Source: Oscillospiraceae bacterium | GTDB taxonomy: Bacteria > Bacillota > Clostridia > Oscillospirales > Ruminococcaceae | NCBI GenBank assembly: GCA_900762805.1 | Contig: CAAFHY010000119.1 | Location: 1-6,658, forward strand | Reading direction: 5' to 3' | DNA length: 6,658 nt | Shown here: piece after piece, positions 1-5,211 of the stretch | Layout: every line of letters starts with the position of its first letter | How positions within the stretch are numbered: position 1 is the stretch's first letter | Translations under genes and position numbers: made by a program | The notes under the pieces: generated by a model | Database searches by the model: none | The model's input: the letters and a program-made list of their open reading frames with translations, nothing else | Told to the model about the DNA's origin: nothing

Positions 1-5
1 ACAGA

Positions 6-30
6 GGAAAAAGCGGCTTTGAGAAGCCGG
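6..30 (-). terminator. Intrinsic terminator, minus strand
   Basis: Read on the minus strand, a 6-bp stem (CGGCTT, loop CTCA, AAGCCG; plus positions 14-19 and 24-29) is followed directly by CTTTTT (plus 8-13). This is the classic rho-independent layout. It would end a transcript coming from the right, probably the one carrying cutC, although almost 400 nt lie between the cutC stop and this hairpin. Confidence 0.65.
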
Positions 31-403
31 ACGGGCCTTTCGACGCTTTTCTGCGGACTTCTGTAAGGCAAAATGCGCTATAATATTACCCGTTGTTAAA
101 TCGGGCGGCCGGCAGGCAGGCCGGCGGCTTCGTCAAATTGCATAAAGTCAGTTGTCCACCCGCCCCGGCGGGGCGCGGTATGGCTCCGCTGCCGGCGGAA
201 AAGGGCCTTTGGCGGCCGACAGGCCGGCGCAGACAGACGAGCGGCAAGCCGGCGCGGCCGGCGCAGGGCAATATAAATTTTTCAGATCGGCAGAAGTAAA
301 CCAATCATGGCCGCGCCATCCCGCAAAAGGCGCTTTTCCCGCTGTCAGGGGGCAGCCGCCCGCGCCGGCGCTCCTTTATCGGGCACAGGTCCGCCGGCGC
401 GGC
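31..403. other. Intergenic region without a convincing gene
   Basis: Open frames here are arginine-, proline- and alanine-rich translations of GC-rich DNA and match no family I know. The stretch is dense in GCCGGC-type palindromes. Perfect short hairpins can be drawn at 108-125 (GCCGGC, 6-nt loop), 161-175 (CGCCCC, 3-nt loop) and 248-262 (GCCGGC, 3-nt loop). A TATAAT box on the plus strand at 79-84 has no recognisable -35 partner at 16-18 bp. Just after the cutC stop codon, an inverted repeat of 10 bp (361-370 with 392-401) lacks a T-tract on the minus strand, so it is not a standard terminator. Confidence 0.5.
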
Positions 404-1156
404 TCACCGGCCGCGGATCGCCGCGATGCGCGCCCTCAGCGCTTTGCCGTCAAGCTCCTGCACGGCGGCAGGGGCGGGCGGAGCGGCTCCATCGAAGGAA
501 AGAAGTGAGTTGCCGCTGCCCGAACGGTCGAACACCGTCCGATGGCAGGAAAAATGAAGCTGCGTACAGCCGGTCAGACGCACGATCTCGGCGGCGTTGC
601 TCTCGCGCACACCGCCGCCCGGCAGCAGCTGTACACGGCCGGCAAAGCGTTCGGCCACCTGCCGCAGCAGCGGCGCGCCGGTCAGCGCGTCGGCCGCACG
701 GCCGCTGCTGAGCAGCCGGGTGACGCCAAGCTCAGCCAGCTCCTCCGCCATTTCAAGCGGATCGCCGGCCGCCGCGTCAAAGGCGCGGTGAAAGACGCTC
801 TCCCCCTGCCCCGCCTCTGCCATAAGGCGGCGGCAGCGCGGCTTATCGACGCGGCCGTCCTCGGTCAGAATACCGAAAGCTATACCGGCCGCCCCGTGCT
901 CCATAAAAAAGGCGGCGTCGCGCAGCATGGCATCAAATTCAAAGGGCGAATAGCAGAAGCCGCCCGCCCGCGGACGCACCATGCAGATGATGGGAATGTC
1001 AGTCTTCTCCCGCGCCAGCAGAAATTCGCCGGCCGACGGCGTTAAGCCGCCCGACAGCAGCGAGCTGTTCAGCTCGACGCGCGACGCTCCGCAGCGGGCC
1101 GCCGTGACAGCGTCCCCTGCGCCGCCGCAGCAGACCTCAAGGGTGATATCCTTCAT
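404..1156 (-). CDS. cutC: CutC family protein
   Basis: This 250-residue TIM-barrel protein is about the normal length for CutC. Family signatures appear in order: LEVCC (6-10), RVELN (26-30), GGLTPS (36-41), MVRPRAGGFCYS (59-70), GIAFGILTEDGRVD (91-104), VFHRAFD (121-127), LLSSGR (148-153) and LPGGGVR (178-184). The start is fixed by AGGAGG at 1163-1168, six bases before ATG. CutC was named for copper tolerance in Escherichia coli, but its biochemical role is unsettled, so a copper function should be treated as a label only. The motif usually seen as HGSAR or similar near residue 202 reads HFSCHR here, and the C-terminal tail after it looks divergent. The protein has no signal peptide or membrane segment and should be cytosolic. 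It lies downstream of the HAD gene in the same direction, 254 bp away, so co-transcription is possible but unproven. Confidence 0.9.
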   Translation of the reverse strand: MKDITLEVCCGGAGDAVTAARCGASRVELNSSLLSGGLTPSAGEFLLAREKTDIPIICMVRPRAGGFCYSPFEFDAMLRDAAFFMEHGAAGIAFGILTEDGRVDKPRCRRLMAEAGQGESVFHRAFDAAAGDPLEMAEELAELGVTRLLSSGRAADALTGAPLLRQVAERFAGRVQLLPGGGVRESNAAEIVRLTGCTQLHFSCHRTVFDRSGSGNSLLSFDGAAPPAPAAVQELDGKALRARIAAIRGR

Positions 1157-1187
1157 CGTGTTCCTCCTGCTTGATACAGCCTCATGC

Positions 1188-1218
1188 TTTCAGGGCGGCG
1201 CGGGGCGGGCCCCTGAAA
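1188..1218 (-). promoter_or_regulatory. Leader hairpin upstream of cutC
   Basis: A perfect 8-bp inverted repeat, TTTCAGGG (1188-1195) and CCCTGAAA (1211-1218), encloses a very GC-rich 15-nt loop. It sits about 20 nt upstream of the cutC ribosome binding site on the minus strand. No T-tract follows on either strand, so it is not an intrinsic terminator. It could be an mRNA 5' structure or a protein-binding dyad; the sequence alone does not say which. I found no confident promoter for cutC in 1157-1410. Confidence 0.35.
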
Positions 1219-1359
1219 ATCGAAAGGTTCACCTCCGGCAGCTCAGCCCGGCGTTTCGCGGCGGCCCTTTCGCTGTGCCCTTCCGCGGCTGCCTGCCGCC
1301 TGATTTTTCCTTTTGTTAAATCCATTTGGGAGCTTGCTTTTATCCGCGGGCTCTCCCTC

Positions 1360-1385
1360 AAAAAGCTGAGGCGATCGCTCTTTTT
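1360..1385. terminator. Weak terminator-like inverted repeat downstream of the HAD gene
   Basis: AAAAAGC (1360-1366) faces GCTCTTTTT (1377-1385), flanking a centre that contains the palindrome GCGATCGC (1371-1378). On the minus strand this lies about 25 nt after the HAD stop codon and ends in a T-run, as a bidirectional A-tract/T-tract terminator would. The core stem is short and has a bulge, so the call is tentative. If it works only partly, cutC could still be read from the HAD transcript. Confidence 0.3.
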
Positions 1386-1410
1386 GATCGGCAAGGGGTT
1401 CGCCGCGCCG

Positions 1411-2190
1411 CTAAATCACGCCGTACTGCTCCAGAATACGGCAGAAGCCGTCCTCCTCCGGCGCGGGGGCAACAACATCGGCCGCCGCCAGCACCTCCGG
1501 CAGTCCGCCGCCCATCGCCACACCGATACCGGCCAGGCGAAGCATCGAAATATCGTTCTCTCCGTCGCCCAGCGCCATACATTCCTCACGCGCAAGGCCG
1601 AAATAGTCGAGAAATCTCTGCATCCCAACATGCTTGCCGCCGCTTGACGGCACGATATCAGCCGCCAGCGGCGACCAGCGCATGGCGGCGCTGTGCCGCA
1701 GTCCCTCCATCACGGCGGCCTCCTCACCCGCGTACATATAAGGCATCAGTGAAAAAATGCCGCCCTCCAGCTCCTCCGGCCGCCCGACGGGCGGCGGCGG
1801 CAGCCCGATGCTTTCATTGAAGCGGCGCACACGGTCATCAACCGCCGTCACCACGGTGCGGCGCAGCCCCACCATCGAGCAGGGAATACCCAGCCGGCCG
1901 CAGTTTTCCAGCAGGCGGCGGACATCCCCGCTGTCGAGCGGCTGACTGAAGATGACCTCGCCGCCGGGCAGATGGCAGAGCTGGCCGTTGATGCCGATAT
2001 ACCCATCAAACGGATACGGCTCGAACGGGGCGGCCTCGTCGGCAAACAGGGTATGGCGGCCGGTGGCCAGCACCAGCCTGACGCCGCGTGCCCGCGCACG
2101 GCGCATGGCTTCGACGGCCGACGGAGGCACGCGGTGTGTTTTGAAGCTGCAAAGCGTGCCGTCAAAATCGACAAAAACGGCTTTGATCAT
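1411..2190 (-). CDS. Cof-type HAD-superfamily phosphatase (class IIB cap)
   Basis: The 259-residue protein is about the usual length for Cof/YbjI-type HAD hydrolases, cytosolic Mg-dependent phosphatases that act on sugar phosphates, FMN or similar metabolites. Motif I is DFDGTL (residues 8-13; D8 nucleophile, D10 acid/base). Motif II is the threonine of ATGR (42-45), motif III the lysine of GGKHVGM (184-190), and motif IV is GDGENDISML (208-217). IGINGQ (65-70) and the roughly 120-residue segment between motifs II and III fit a C2 (IIB) cap. The frame stays open to 2385, but the extension is arginine/proline-rich repeat-derived sequence; the family N-terminus MIKAVFVDFDG begins at ATG 2188-2190 behind GGGAGGG. 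The segment usually reading VAMGNA reads VAMGGG, a small departure outside the catalytic residues. Substrate cannot be told from sequence, so no gene symbol is given. Confidence 0.9.
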   Translation of the reverse strand: MIKAVFVDFDGTLCSFKTHRVPPSAVEAMRRARARGVRLVLATGRHTLFADEAAPFEPYPFDGYIGINGQLCHLPGGEVIFSQPLDSGDVRRLLENCGRLGIPCSMVGLRRTVVTAVDDRVRRFNESIGLPPPPVGRPEELEGGIFSLMPYMYAGEEAAVMEGLRHSAAMRWSPLAADIVPSSGGKHVGMQRFLDYFGLAREECMALGDGENDISMLRLAGIGVAMGGGLPEVLAAADVVAPAPEEDGFCRILEQYGVI

Positions 2191-2193
2191 ATT

Positions 2194-2200
2194 CCCTCCC
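2194..2200 (-). promoter_or_regulatory. Ribosome binding site that sets the HAD start
   Basis: GGGAGGG on the minus strand lies 3 nt before ATG 2188-2190. This is close spacing but a strong match, and it supports starting the protein at the DFDGTL-proximal methionine rather than at the far upstream ATG at 2383-2385. Confidence 0.6.
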
Positions 2201-2312
2201 GAAATGAAGCCGGCCCTTGACGCGGGGCGGCTGGCCGGCAAAGGCTCGCCGGCGGGGCCGAAAAAGGCCGGTCGTTCAAAAGCACCCGCCCCTGCAGGCG
2301 GCGTTTCCGTCC

Positions 2313-2573
2313 GCCGCGGCGGGCGGCATTTTCTATGCCCCAAATCAACCGAAGCGGGCGGCAGGCGGCATTTTCTGCATCTCACCCCATGACTGCGGCG
2401 AGCGGTAAGCGGCGCGGCTTAGGCGCAGGCCATCGACCTCGGCAGACGGCATTTCTGCGCCCCAAATCAACCGAAGCGGGCGGCAGGCGGCATTTTCTGC
2501 ATCCCACCCCATGACTGCGGCGAGCGGTAAGCGGCACGGCTTAGGCTCAGGCCCTCGGCCGCGGCGGGCGGCA
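2313..2573. repeat. Tandem direct repeat, period 122 bp, about two copies
   Basis: The segment starting at 2337 recurs 122 bp later from 2459. The first about 77 bases are nearly identical, and the last 40 or so are more diverged. The array is bounded by GCCGCGGCGGGCGGCA at 2313-2328 and again at 2558-2573, with a diverged middle version near 2436-2450. A shorter motif, GGCGGCATTTTCT, recurs inside each period (2322-2334, 2364-2376, 2486-2498, and as GACGGCATTTCT at 2445-2456), so the unit is itself composite. The period is not a multiple of three and the reading frame shifts between copies, so the repeat does not look coding. It fills most of the 441-bp gap between ymdB and the HAD gene. Confidence 0.85.
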
Positions 2574-2615
2574 AACGGGATCATCGTGCCCTGTCATCAG
2601 CCGCAGCGGACCTGC

Positions 2616-2632
2616 AAAACGGGCGCGCCCGT
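2616..2632 (-). terminator. Short terminator overlapping the ymdB stop codon
   Basis: On the minus strand the 14-base palindrome ACGGGCGCGCCCGT (2619-2632) begins within the TGA stop of ymdB. It can fold as a 5-bp stem with a CGCG loop, and its end runs into TTTT (2616-2619). The stem is short but pure GC, and the U-run is brief, so termination may be partial. Confidence 0.45.
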
Positions 2633-3402
2633 CACCGCACCGCCACGCGCTCGACCGAGCGGCAGCGACCTGTGGCCTCATCGATATCGAACAGCGCGCC
2701 GCAGAGCCGGCAGTCTCCGCCGGCCACCTCAAAGACGGTGGGCAGCTTGAAGCGCTGCTTCTGAATGGAGCATTCGGGCCGGATGCCCAGCACCGCATCG
2801 GCCGGGCCGGTCATGCCGAGATCGGTGATATAGCCCGTGCCCTGCGGCAGCACCTGCTCGTCGGCCGTCTGCACATGGGTGTGGGTGCCGAACAGCGCCG
2901 ACACGCGGCCGTCGGCATAGTGCGCCAGCGCCAGCTTTTCAGCCGTCGCCTCGGCGTGAAAATCGACCAGAATAAGCCTCGTGTCCATTTCGGCCAGGGC
3001 ACGGTCGAGCGCGTCATAATAATTGTCGCAGCTCTCCATAAAGGACTGCCCCGACAGGTTGATAACGCCGACACGGTATCGGCCGAGATCGCAGACGGCG
3101 GCCCCCCGGCCGGCAATGCCCGCCGCATAATTGGCAGGGCGCAGCAGCAGGGCGTTTTCTTCAAAAACCTCGCGGTAATCGCGCGAACGGAAGGCGTGGT
3201 TGCCGGTCGTCAGCACATCGGCACCGGCCCGAAAGAGGGCCGTAGCCGTCGAGCGGTTGACACCGACGCCTGAATAAGCGCTGTTTTCGGCATTGGCCAC
3301 CACCATATCGGCGCCGAACAGACGGCGCAGGCCGCCGATGCGCTCACAGAAAAAATCAGTGCCCGGACTGCCTACGATATCGCCTACGGCAAGAATAATC
3401 AA
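2632..3402 (-). CDS. ymdB: YmdB-type metallophosphoesterase (TIGR00282 family)
   Basis: The 256-residue product aligns by eye along its full length with Bacillus subtilis YmdB, a di-metal phosphodiesterase that cleaves cyclic nucleotides and influences biofilm and sporulation decisions. Metal-binding motifs are intact: GDIVGSPG (7-14, D8), NAEN (37-40), TTGNH (65-69), DFHAEATAEK (147-156) and GTHTHVQTADE (172-182). ITDLGMTGP (192-200) is a further family block. The protein is cytosolic, with no signal peptide. The start is TTG at 3400-3402, because the protein opens with the family N-terminus MIILAVGDIVG and GAGG lies 8 nt upstream. The gene has its own promoter and is separated from rny by the aminopeptidase unit, whereas in B. 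subtilis rny and ymdB are neighbours. The exact substrate in this organism is inferred from the family. Confidence 0.93.
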   Translation of the reverse strand: MIILAVGDIVGSPGTDFFCERIGGLRRLFGADMVVANAENSAYSGVGVNRSTATALFRAGADVLTTGNHAFRSRDYREVFEENALLLRPANYAAGIAGRGAAVCDLGRYRVGVINLSGQSFMESCDNYYDALDRALAEMDTRLILVDFHAEATAEKLALAHYADGRVSALFGTHTHVQTADEQVLPQGTGYITDLGMTGPADAVLGIRPECSIQKQRFKLPTVFEVAGGDCRLCGALFDIDEATGRCRSVERVAVR

Positions 3403-3410
3403 AATGAAAG

Positions 3411-3414
3411 CCTC
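3411..3414 (-). promoter_or_regulatory. Ribosome binding site for the TTG start of ymdB
   Basis: GAGG on the minus strand stands 8 nt upstream of TTG 3400-3402. No ATG or GTG occurs in frame at the conserved N-terminus, so this site decides in favour of the TTG start. The match to the anti-Shine-Dalgarno is modest, which with TTG predicts low translation. Confidence 0.6.
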
Positions 3415-3431
3415 GTTTCTGTTTTTATTTC

Positions 3432-3460
3432 ATTATAACATGGGACAGCGGCAATTTCCA
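3432..3460 (-). promoter_or_regulatory. Sigma-A-type promoter for ymdB
   Basis: On the minus strand a perfect -10 box TATAAT lies at 3432-3437. A weak -35, TGGAAA, lies at 3455-3460 with a 17-bp spacer. Transcription would start near 3425, giving a leader of about 25 nt before the TTG start. The -10 match is strong and the -35 poor, so this promoter could depend on an activator or be moderate in strength. Confidence 0.65.
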
Positions 3461-3462
3461 CA

Positions 3463-3491
3463 TTGACATGGCCCCGCCGTCGGTGTATCAT
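3463..3491 (+). promoter_or_regulatory. Strong sigma-A-type promoter for the RNA/aminopeptidase unit
   Basis: A consensus -35 TTGACA (3463-3468), a 17-bp spacer and -10 TATCAT (3486-3491) are present on the plus strand. Initiation is expected near 3497-3499, some 275 nt before the aminopeptidase ATG. It is arranged back to back with the ymdB promoter, the two -35 boxes being two bases apart. Confidence 0.75.
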
Positions 3492-3494
3492 TTT

Positions 3495-3700
3495 GCTGTC
3501 TTCAAGCATGGAGGAGCAACGTATCGAGCAAGCTTCCGCCGACAGGTGAAAACGAGGGATATGCTGTTAGTTCCGATGAAGCAGCTCTGCCTGCGCAAAT
3601 CGAATGCCGCGAACGAGAGAGGAGGCCGACGGCCCTCAGGGCGGGCGTGTCAGCCCAGGGTGATTGCTGTCAGGCCATCTGCTCTCCCATTCTGACAGCT
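3495..3700 (+). ncRNA. Structured non-coding RNA, probable raiA-motif family
   Basis: The stretch starts at the predicted transcription start of a consensus promoter and has no convincing coding frame. It folds readily. CTGTC (3496-3500) can pair with GACAG (3541-3545), enclosing GGAGG (3510-3514) with CTTCC (3533-3537). GCTGT (3563-3567) pairs with GCAGC (3581-3585). CTCT near 3585-3588 pairs with AGAG near 3616-3619. CCCT (3633-3636) with AGGG (3657-3660) encloses GGGC (3643-3646) with GCCC (3653-3656). GCTGTCAG (3666-3673) pairs perfectly with CTGACAGC (3692-3699). Single-stranded-looking blocks such as GGAGCAACG, GGTGAAAACGAGGGATATGC and AGTTCCGATGAAGCAGC look like conserved RNA rather than spacer. 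The resemblance to the raiA-motif RNA of Firmicutes and Actinobacteria is pattern memory, not a search result. I am fairly confident it is a structured RNA and only moderately confident of the family. Ends are approximate. Confidence 0.6.
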
Positions 3701-3723
3701 TCGGCTTTGAGGCAGAAAAAAGA

Positions 3724-3740
3724 CGCGGCCGGCTGCCGCG
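3724..3740 (+). promoter_or_regulatory. GC hairpin between the RNA and the aminopeptidase gene
   Basis: CGCGGC (3724-3729), a 5-nt loop and GCCGCG (3735-3740) form a 6-bp stem. CCTTCAACC follows rather than a T-run, so it is a poor intrinsic terminator. It could be the 3' boundary of the RNA, an attenuator or a processing barrier. Its stem ends 22 nt before the AGGAGG of the downstream gene. Confidence 0.35.
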
Positions 3741-3762
3741 CCTTCAACCGTAATGATATTGT

Positions 3763-3768
3763 AGGAGG
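3763..3768 (+). promoter_or_regulatory. Ribosome binding site of the aminopeptidase gene
   Basis: AGGAGG is a perfect Shine-Dalgarno and lies 6 nt before ATG 3775-3777. This rules out the in-frame TTG at 3769-3771, which directly abuts the site, as the start. Confidence 0.85.
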
Positions 3769-3774
3769 TTGTTT

Positions 3775-5049
3775 ATGAACGACCAACAGCTCTGCGCGGG
3801 CCTCGCCCGCTTTCTTGACGCCTCGCCCTGCGCCTTCGACGCAGCCGGCGAGCTGACCGGCCGCCTTGCCGCCGAGGGCTTTGAGCCGCTCGCCCTGAGC
3901 GACGGCTGGGTACTCACACCCGGCGGAAAATACTATGTGCCGCTGGGCGACAACGCCGTCATCGCCTTCCGCGCCGGCCGCGAAAGGGGCTTTATGATAG
4001 CCGCCGCCCACACCGATTCACCCTGCTTCCATCTCAAGCCCAACCCCGTCATGAAGGAGGGTGGAGTCGTCAAGCTCAATGTCGAGCCATACGGCGGGAT
4101 GCTCTATTACAGCTGGCTTGACCGCCCGCTGGCCCTTTGCGGCCGCGCCATTTTTGAAAGCGGATCGGGGCTGACGGTCCGGCGGGTGCTTATCCGCGGC
4201 GCTGCCGTCATCCCCAGCCTTGCCATCCACCTCAACCGCGAGGCCAACAAGTCGCTGGCGCTCAACCCGCAGACCGACCTGCTGCCCGTGGTGACGCTGG
4301 GCGGCGAATTCGACCTTGAAGCGGCGCTGGCTGACGCCTGCGGCGAAAGCGGCCGCCTGCTTGATCACGACCTGTTCCTGTGTGCCGACCAGCCGGCGCG
4401 CACCGCCGGCCTGCACGGCGAGCTGCTGGTGTCGCCGCGGCTCGACGACCTTGCCAGCCTCTACGGCTGCACCGAGGCCTTTTTCGCTGCCGACTGCCCG
4501 GCAACGGCGGTGCTGTGTGCCTTCAGCAGCGAGGAGATCGGCAGCCGCACCTTTTCGGGTGCCGGCTCCACGGCGCTGGCCGCCATCCTCGGCCGCATCT
4601 CTGCGGCGCTGGGGCACGACCCGGTCAGCGACCTGGCCGACAGCTTCCTCGTCAGCGCCGACAACGCCCATGCCGCTCATCCCAACGCCGGCGCCAAGAG
4701 CGACCCCACCAATCAGGTGCGGCTGGGCGGCGGCGTGGTCATCAAGCATCATGACCACTACACCACCAACGGCTATACGGCGGCCGTGTTCAAGGAGCTG
4801 TGCCGCTTGGGCGGCGCGGACTGGCAGGACTTCGCCAGCCGGTCAGACGGCAGCTGCGGCGGCACGCTGGGCGTCGTCAGTCTGGGGCAGGTCACGGTCC
4901 CGTCGGTCGATATCGGCATCCCGCAGCTTGCCATGCACGCGGCTGTCGAGACGATGGCGTGGGCCGATCTCGGCCACTTCACGGCGGCCATGAAGTCCTT
5001 TTACAGCCACCGCGTCGTGCGGCGCGGGGACCGAGCGGATCTTCTGTAG
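3775..5049 (+). CDS. M18 family zinc aminopeptidase
   Basis: The 424-residue protein has the length and motif order of M18 metallopeptidases (aminopeptidase I / aspartyl aminopeptidase family), which remove N-terminal amino acids from peptides and assemble as large tetrahedral dodecamers in the cytosol. Zinc and catalytic motifs are complete: HTDSP (79-83), LDD (223-225), SSEEIGS with the catalytic glutamate pair (251-257), SADNAHA (294-300) and MHAAVET (387-393, H388). NVEPYGGMLYYSWLDRPL (102-119), HLNREANKS (152-160) and SDGSCGGTLG (357-366) are further family blocks. No signal peptide is present. It is the only plus-strand gene here and lies at the end of a transcript that begins with the structured RNA at 3495-3700; no independent promoter is apparent between 3700 and 3774. 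Substrate preference (acidic or neutral residues) cannot be read off, so apeA/apeB is not chosen. Confidence 0.95.
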   Translation: MNDQQLCAGLARFLDASPCAFDAAGELTGRLAAEGFEPLALSDGWVLTPGGKYYVPLGDNAVIAFRAGRERGFMIAAAHTDSPCFHLKPNPVMKEGGVVKLNVEPYGGMLYYSWLDRPLALCGRAIFESGSGLTVRRVLIRGAAVIPSLAIHLNREANKSLALNPQTDLLPVVTLGGEFDLEAALADACGESGRLLDHDLFLCADQPARTAGLHGELLVSPRLDDLASLYGCTEAFFAADCPATAVLCAFSSEEIGSRTFSGAGSTALAAILGRISAALGHDPVSDLADSFLVSADNAHAAHPNAGAKSDPTNQVRLGGGVVIKHHDHYTTNGYTAAVFKELCRLGGADWQDFASRSDGSCGGTLGVVSLGQVTVPSVDIGIPQLAMHAAVETMAWADLGHFTAAMKSFYSHRVVRRGDRADLL

Positions 5050-5055
5050 CCTCTC

Positions 5056-5073
5056 CGGCCGCACCGGCCGTTT
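5056..5073 (+). terminator. First hairpin after the aminopeptidase gene
   Basis: CGGCCG (5056-5061), a CAC loop and CGGCCG (5065-5070) make a 6-bp GC stem that runs into TTTC, seven bases past the stop codon. The U-run is short, so it probably backs up the stronger hairpin at 5084-5116. Confidence 0.4.
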
Positions 5074-5083
5074 CAAAAATTAC

Positions 5084-5116
5084 AAATCCCGCCGCAGGGC
5101 TTCTGCGGCGGGATTT
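5084..5116. terminator. Bidirectional terminator between aminopeptidase and rny
   Basis: A perfect 14-bp stem (5084-5097 with 5103-5116) encloses a 5-nt loop, GGCTT. The stem itself starts with AAAT and ends with ATTT around a GC core (CCCGCCGCAG). On the plus strand it ends the aminopeptidase transcript. On the minus strand the stem is followed by TGTAATTTTTG, a good U-rich tail for ending rny. The remaining bases to the rny stop (5117-5211) hold only a 6-bp hairpin, GCAGGA/TCCTGC, at 5138-5152 and no gene. Confidence 0.85.
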
Positions 5117-5211
5117 ATGCTTAGGGCAGTGTTTTTTGCAGGATCGTCCTGCTCCTTCACGGCGCAGGGCAGGCCGTCATTGTCAGGCGGGGCGCTCTGC
5201 GGCAGCTTTGT

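Noticed and set aside
79..84. Plus-strand promoter at TATAAT
   Set aside because: No -35 resembling TTGACA at 16-18 bp and no extended -10 TG; no recognisable gene follows.
1182..1394. 70-codon minus-strand frame upstream of cutC
   Set aside because: It has no ribosome binding site, no recognisable family, and its frame runs through the leader dyad; kept only as a low-interest note on its AT-rich part.
2191..2385. N-terminal extension of the HAD protein to the ATG at 2383-2385
   Set aside because: The extension is arginine/proline-rich and partly repeat-derived; the family N-terminus starts at 2190 with its own ribosome binding site.
2313..2573. CRISPR array
   Set aside because: There are only two long periods, with no short repeats separated by unique spacers and no cas genes.
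3508..3549. 13-residue peptide frame (ATG to TGA) near the RNA 5' end, as in a leader peptide
   Set aside because: It has no Shine-Dalgarno, shows no run of a single amino acid, and overlaps proposed stems.
3468..3695. 75-codon plus-strand frame across the RNA
   Set aside because: It starts inside the promoter, lacks a ribosome binding site and has no protein-like composition; the hairpins explain the sequence better.
3495..3774. Known riboswitch, T-box, SRP RNA, RNase P RNA or 6S RNA
   Set aside because: I did not find the hallmark sequences: no TGGNACCGCG T-box motif, no FMN, TPP, SAM, lysine or cobalamin core, no GGAAGCAGC SRP context and no RNase P core. 6S RNA is not excluded by structure alone but I see no match.
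4018..4758. Minus-strand open frame (246 codons) opposite the M18 gene
   Set aside because: Shadow of the aminopeptidase, low-complexity and without a ribosome binding site; the plus frame carries all the zinc-site motifs.
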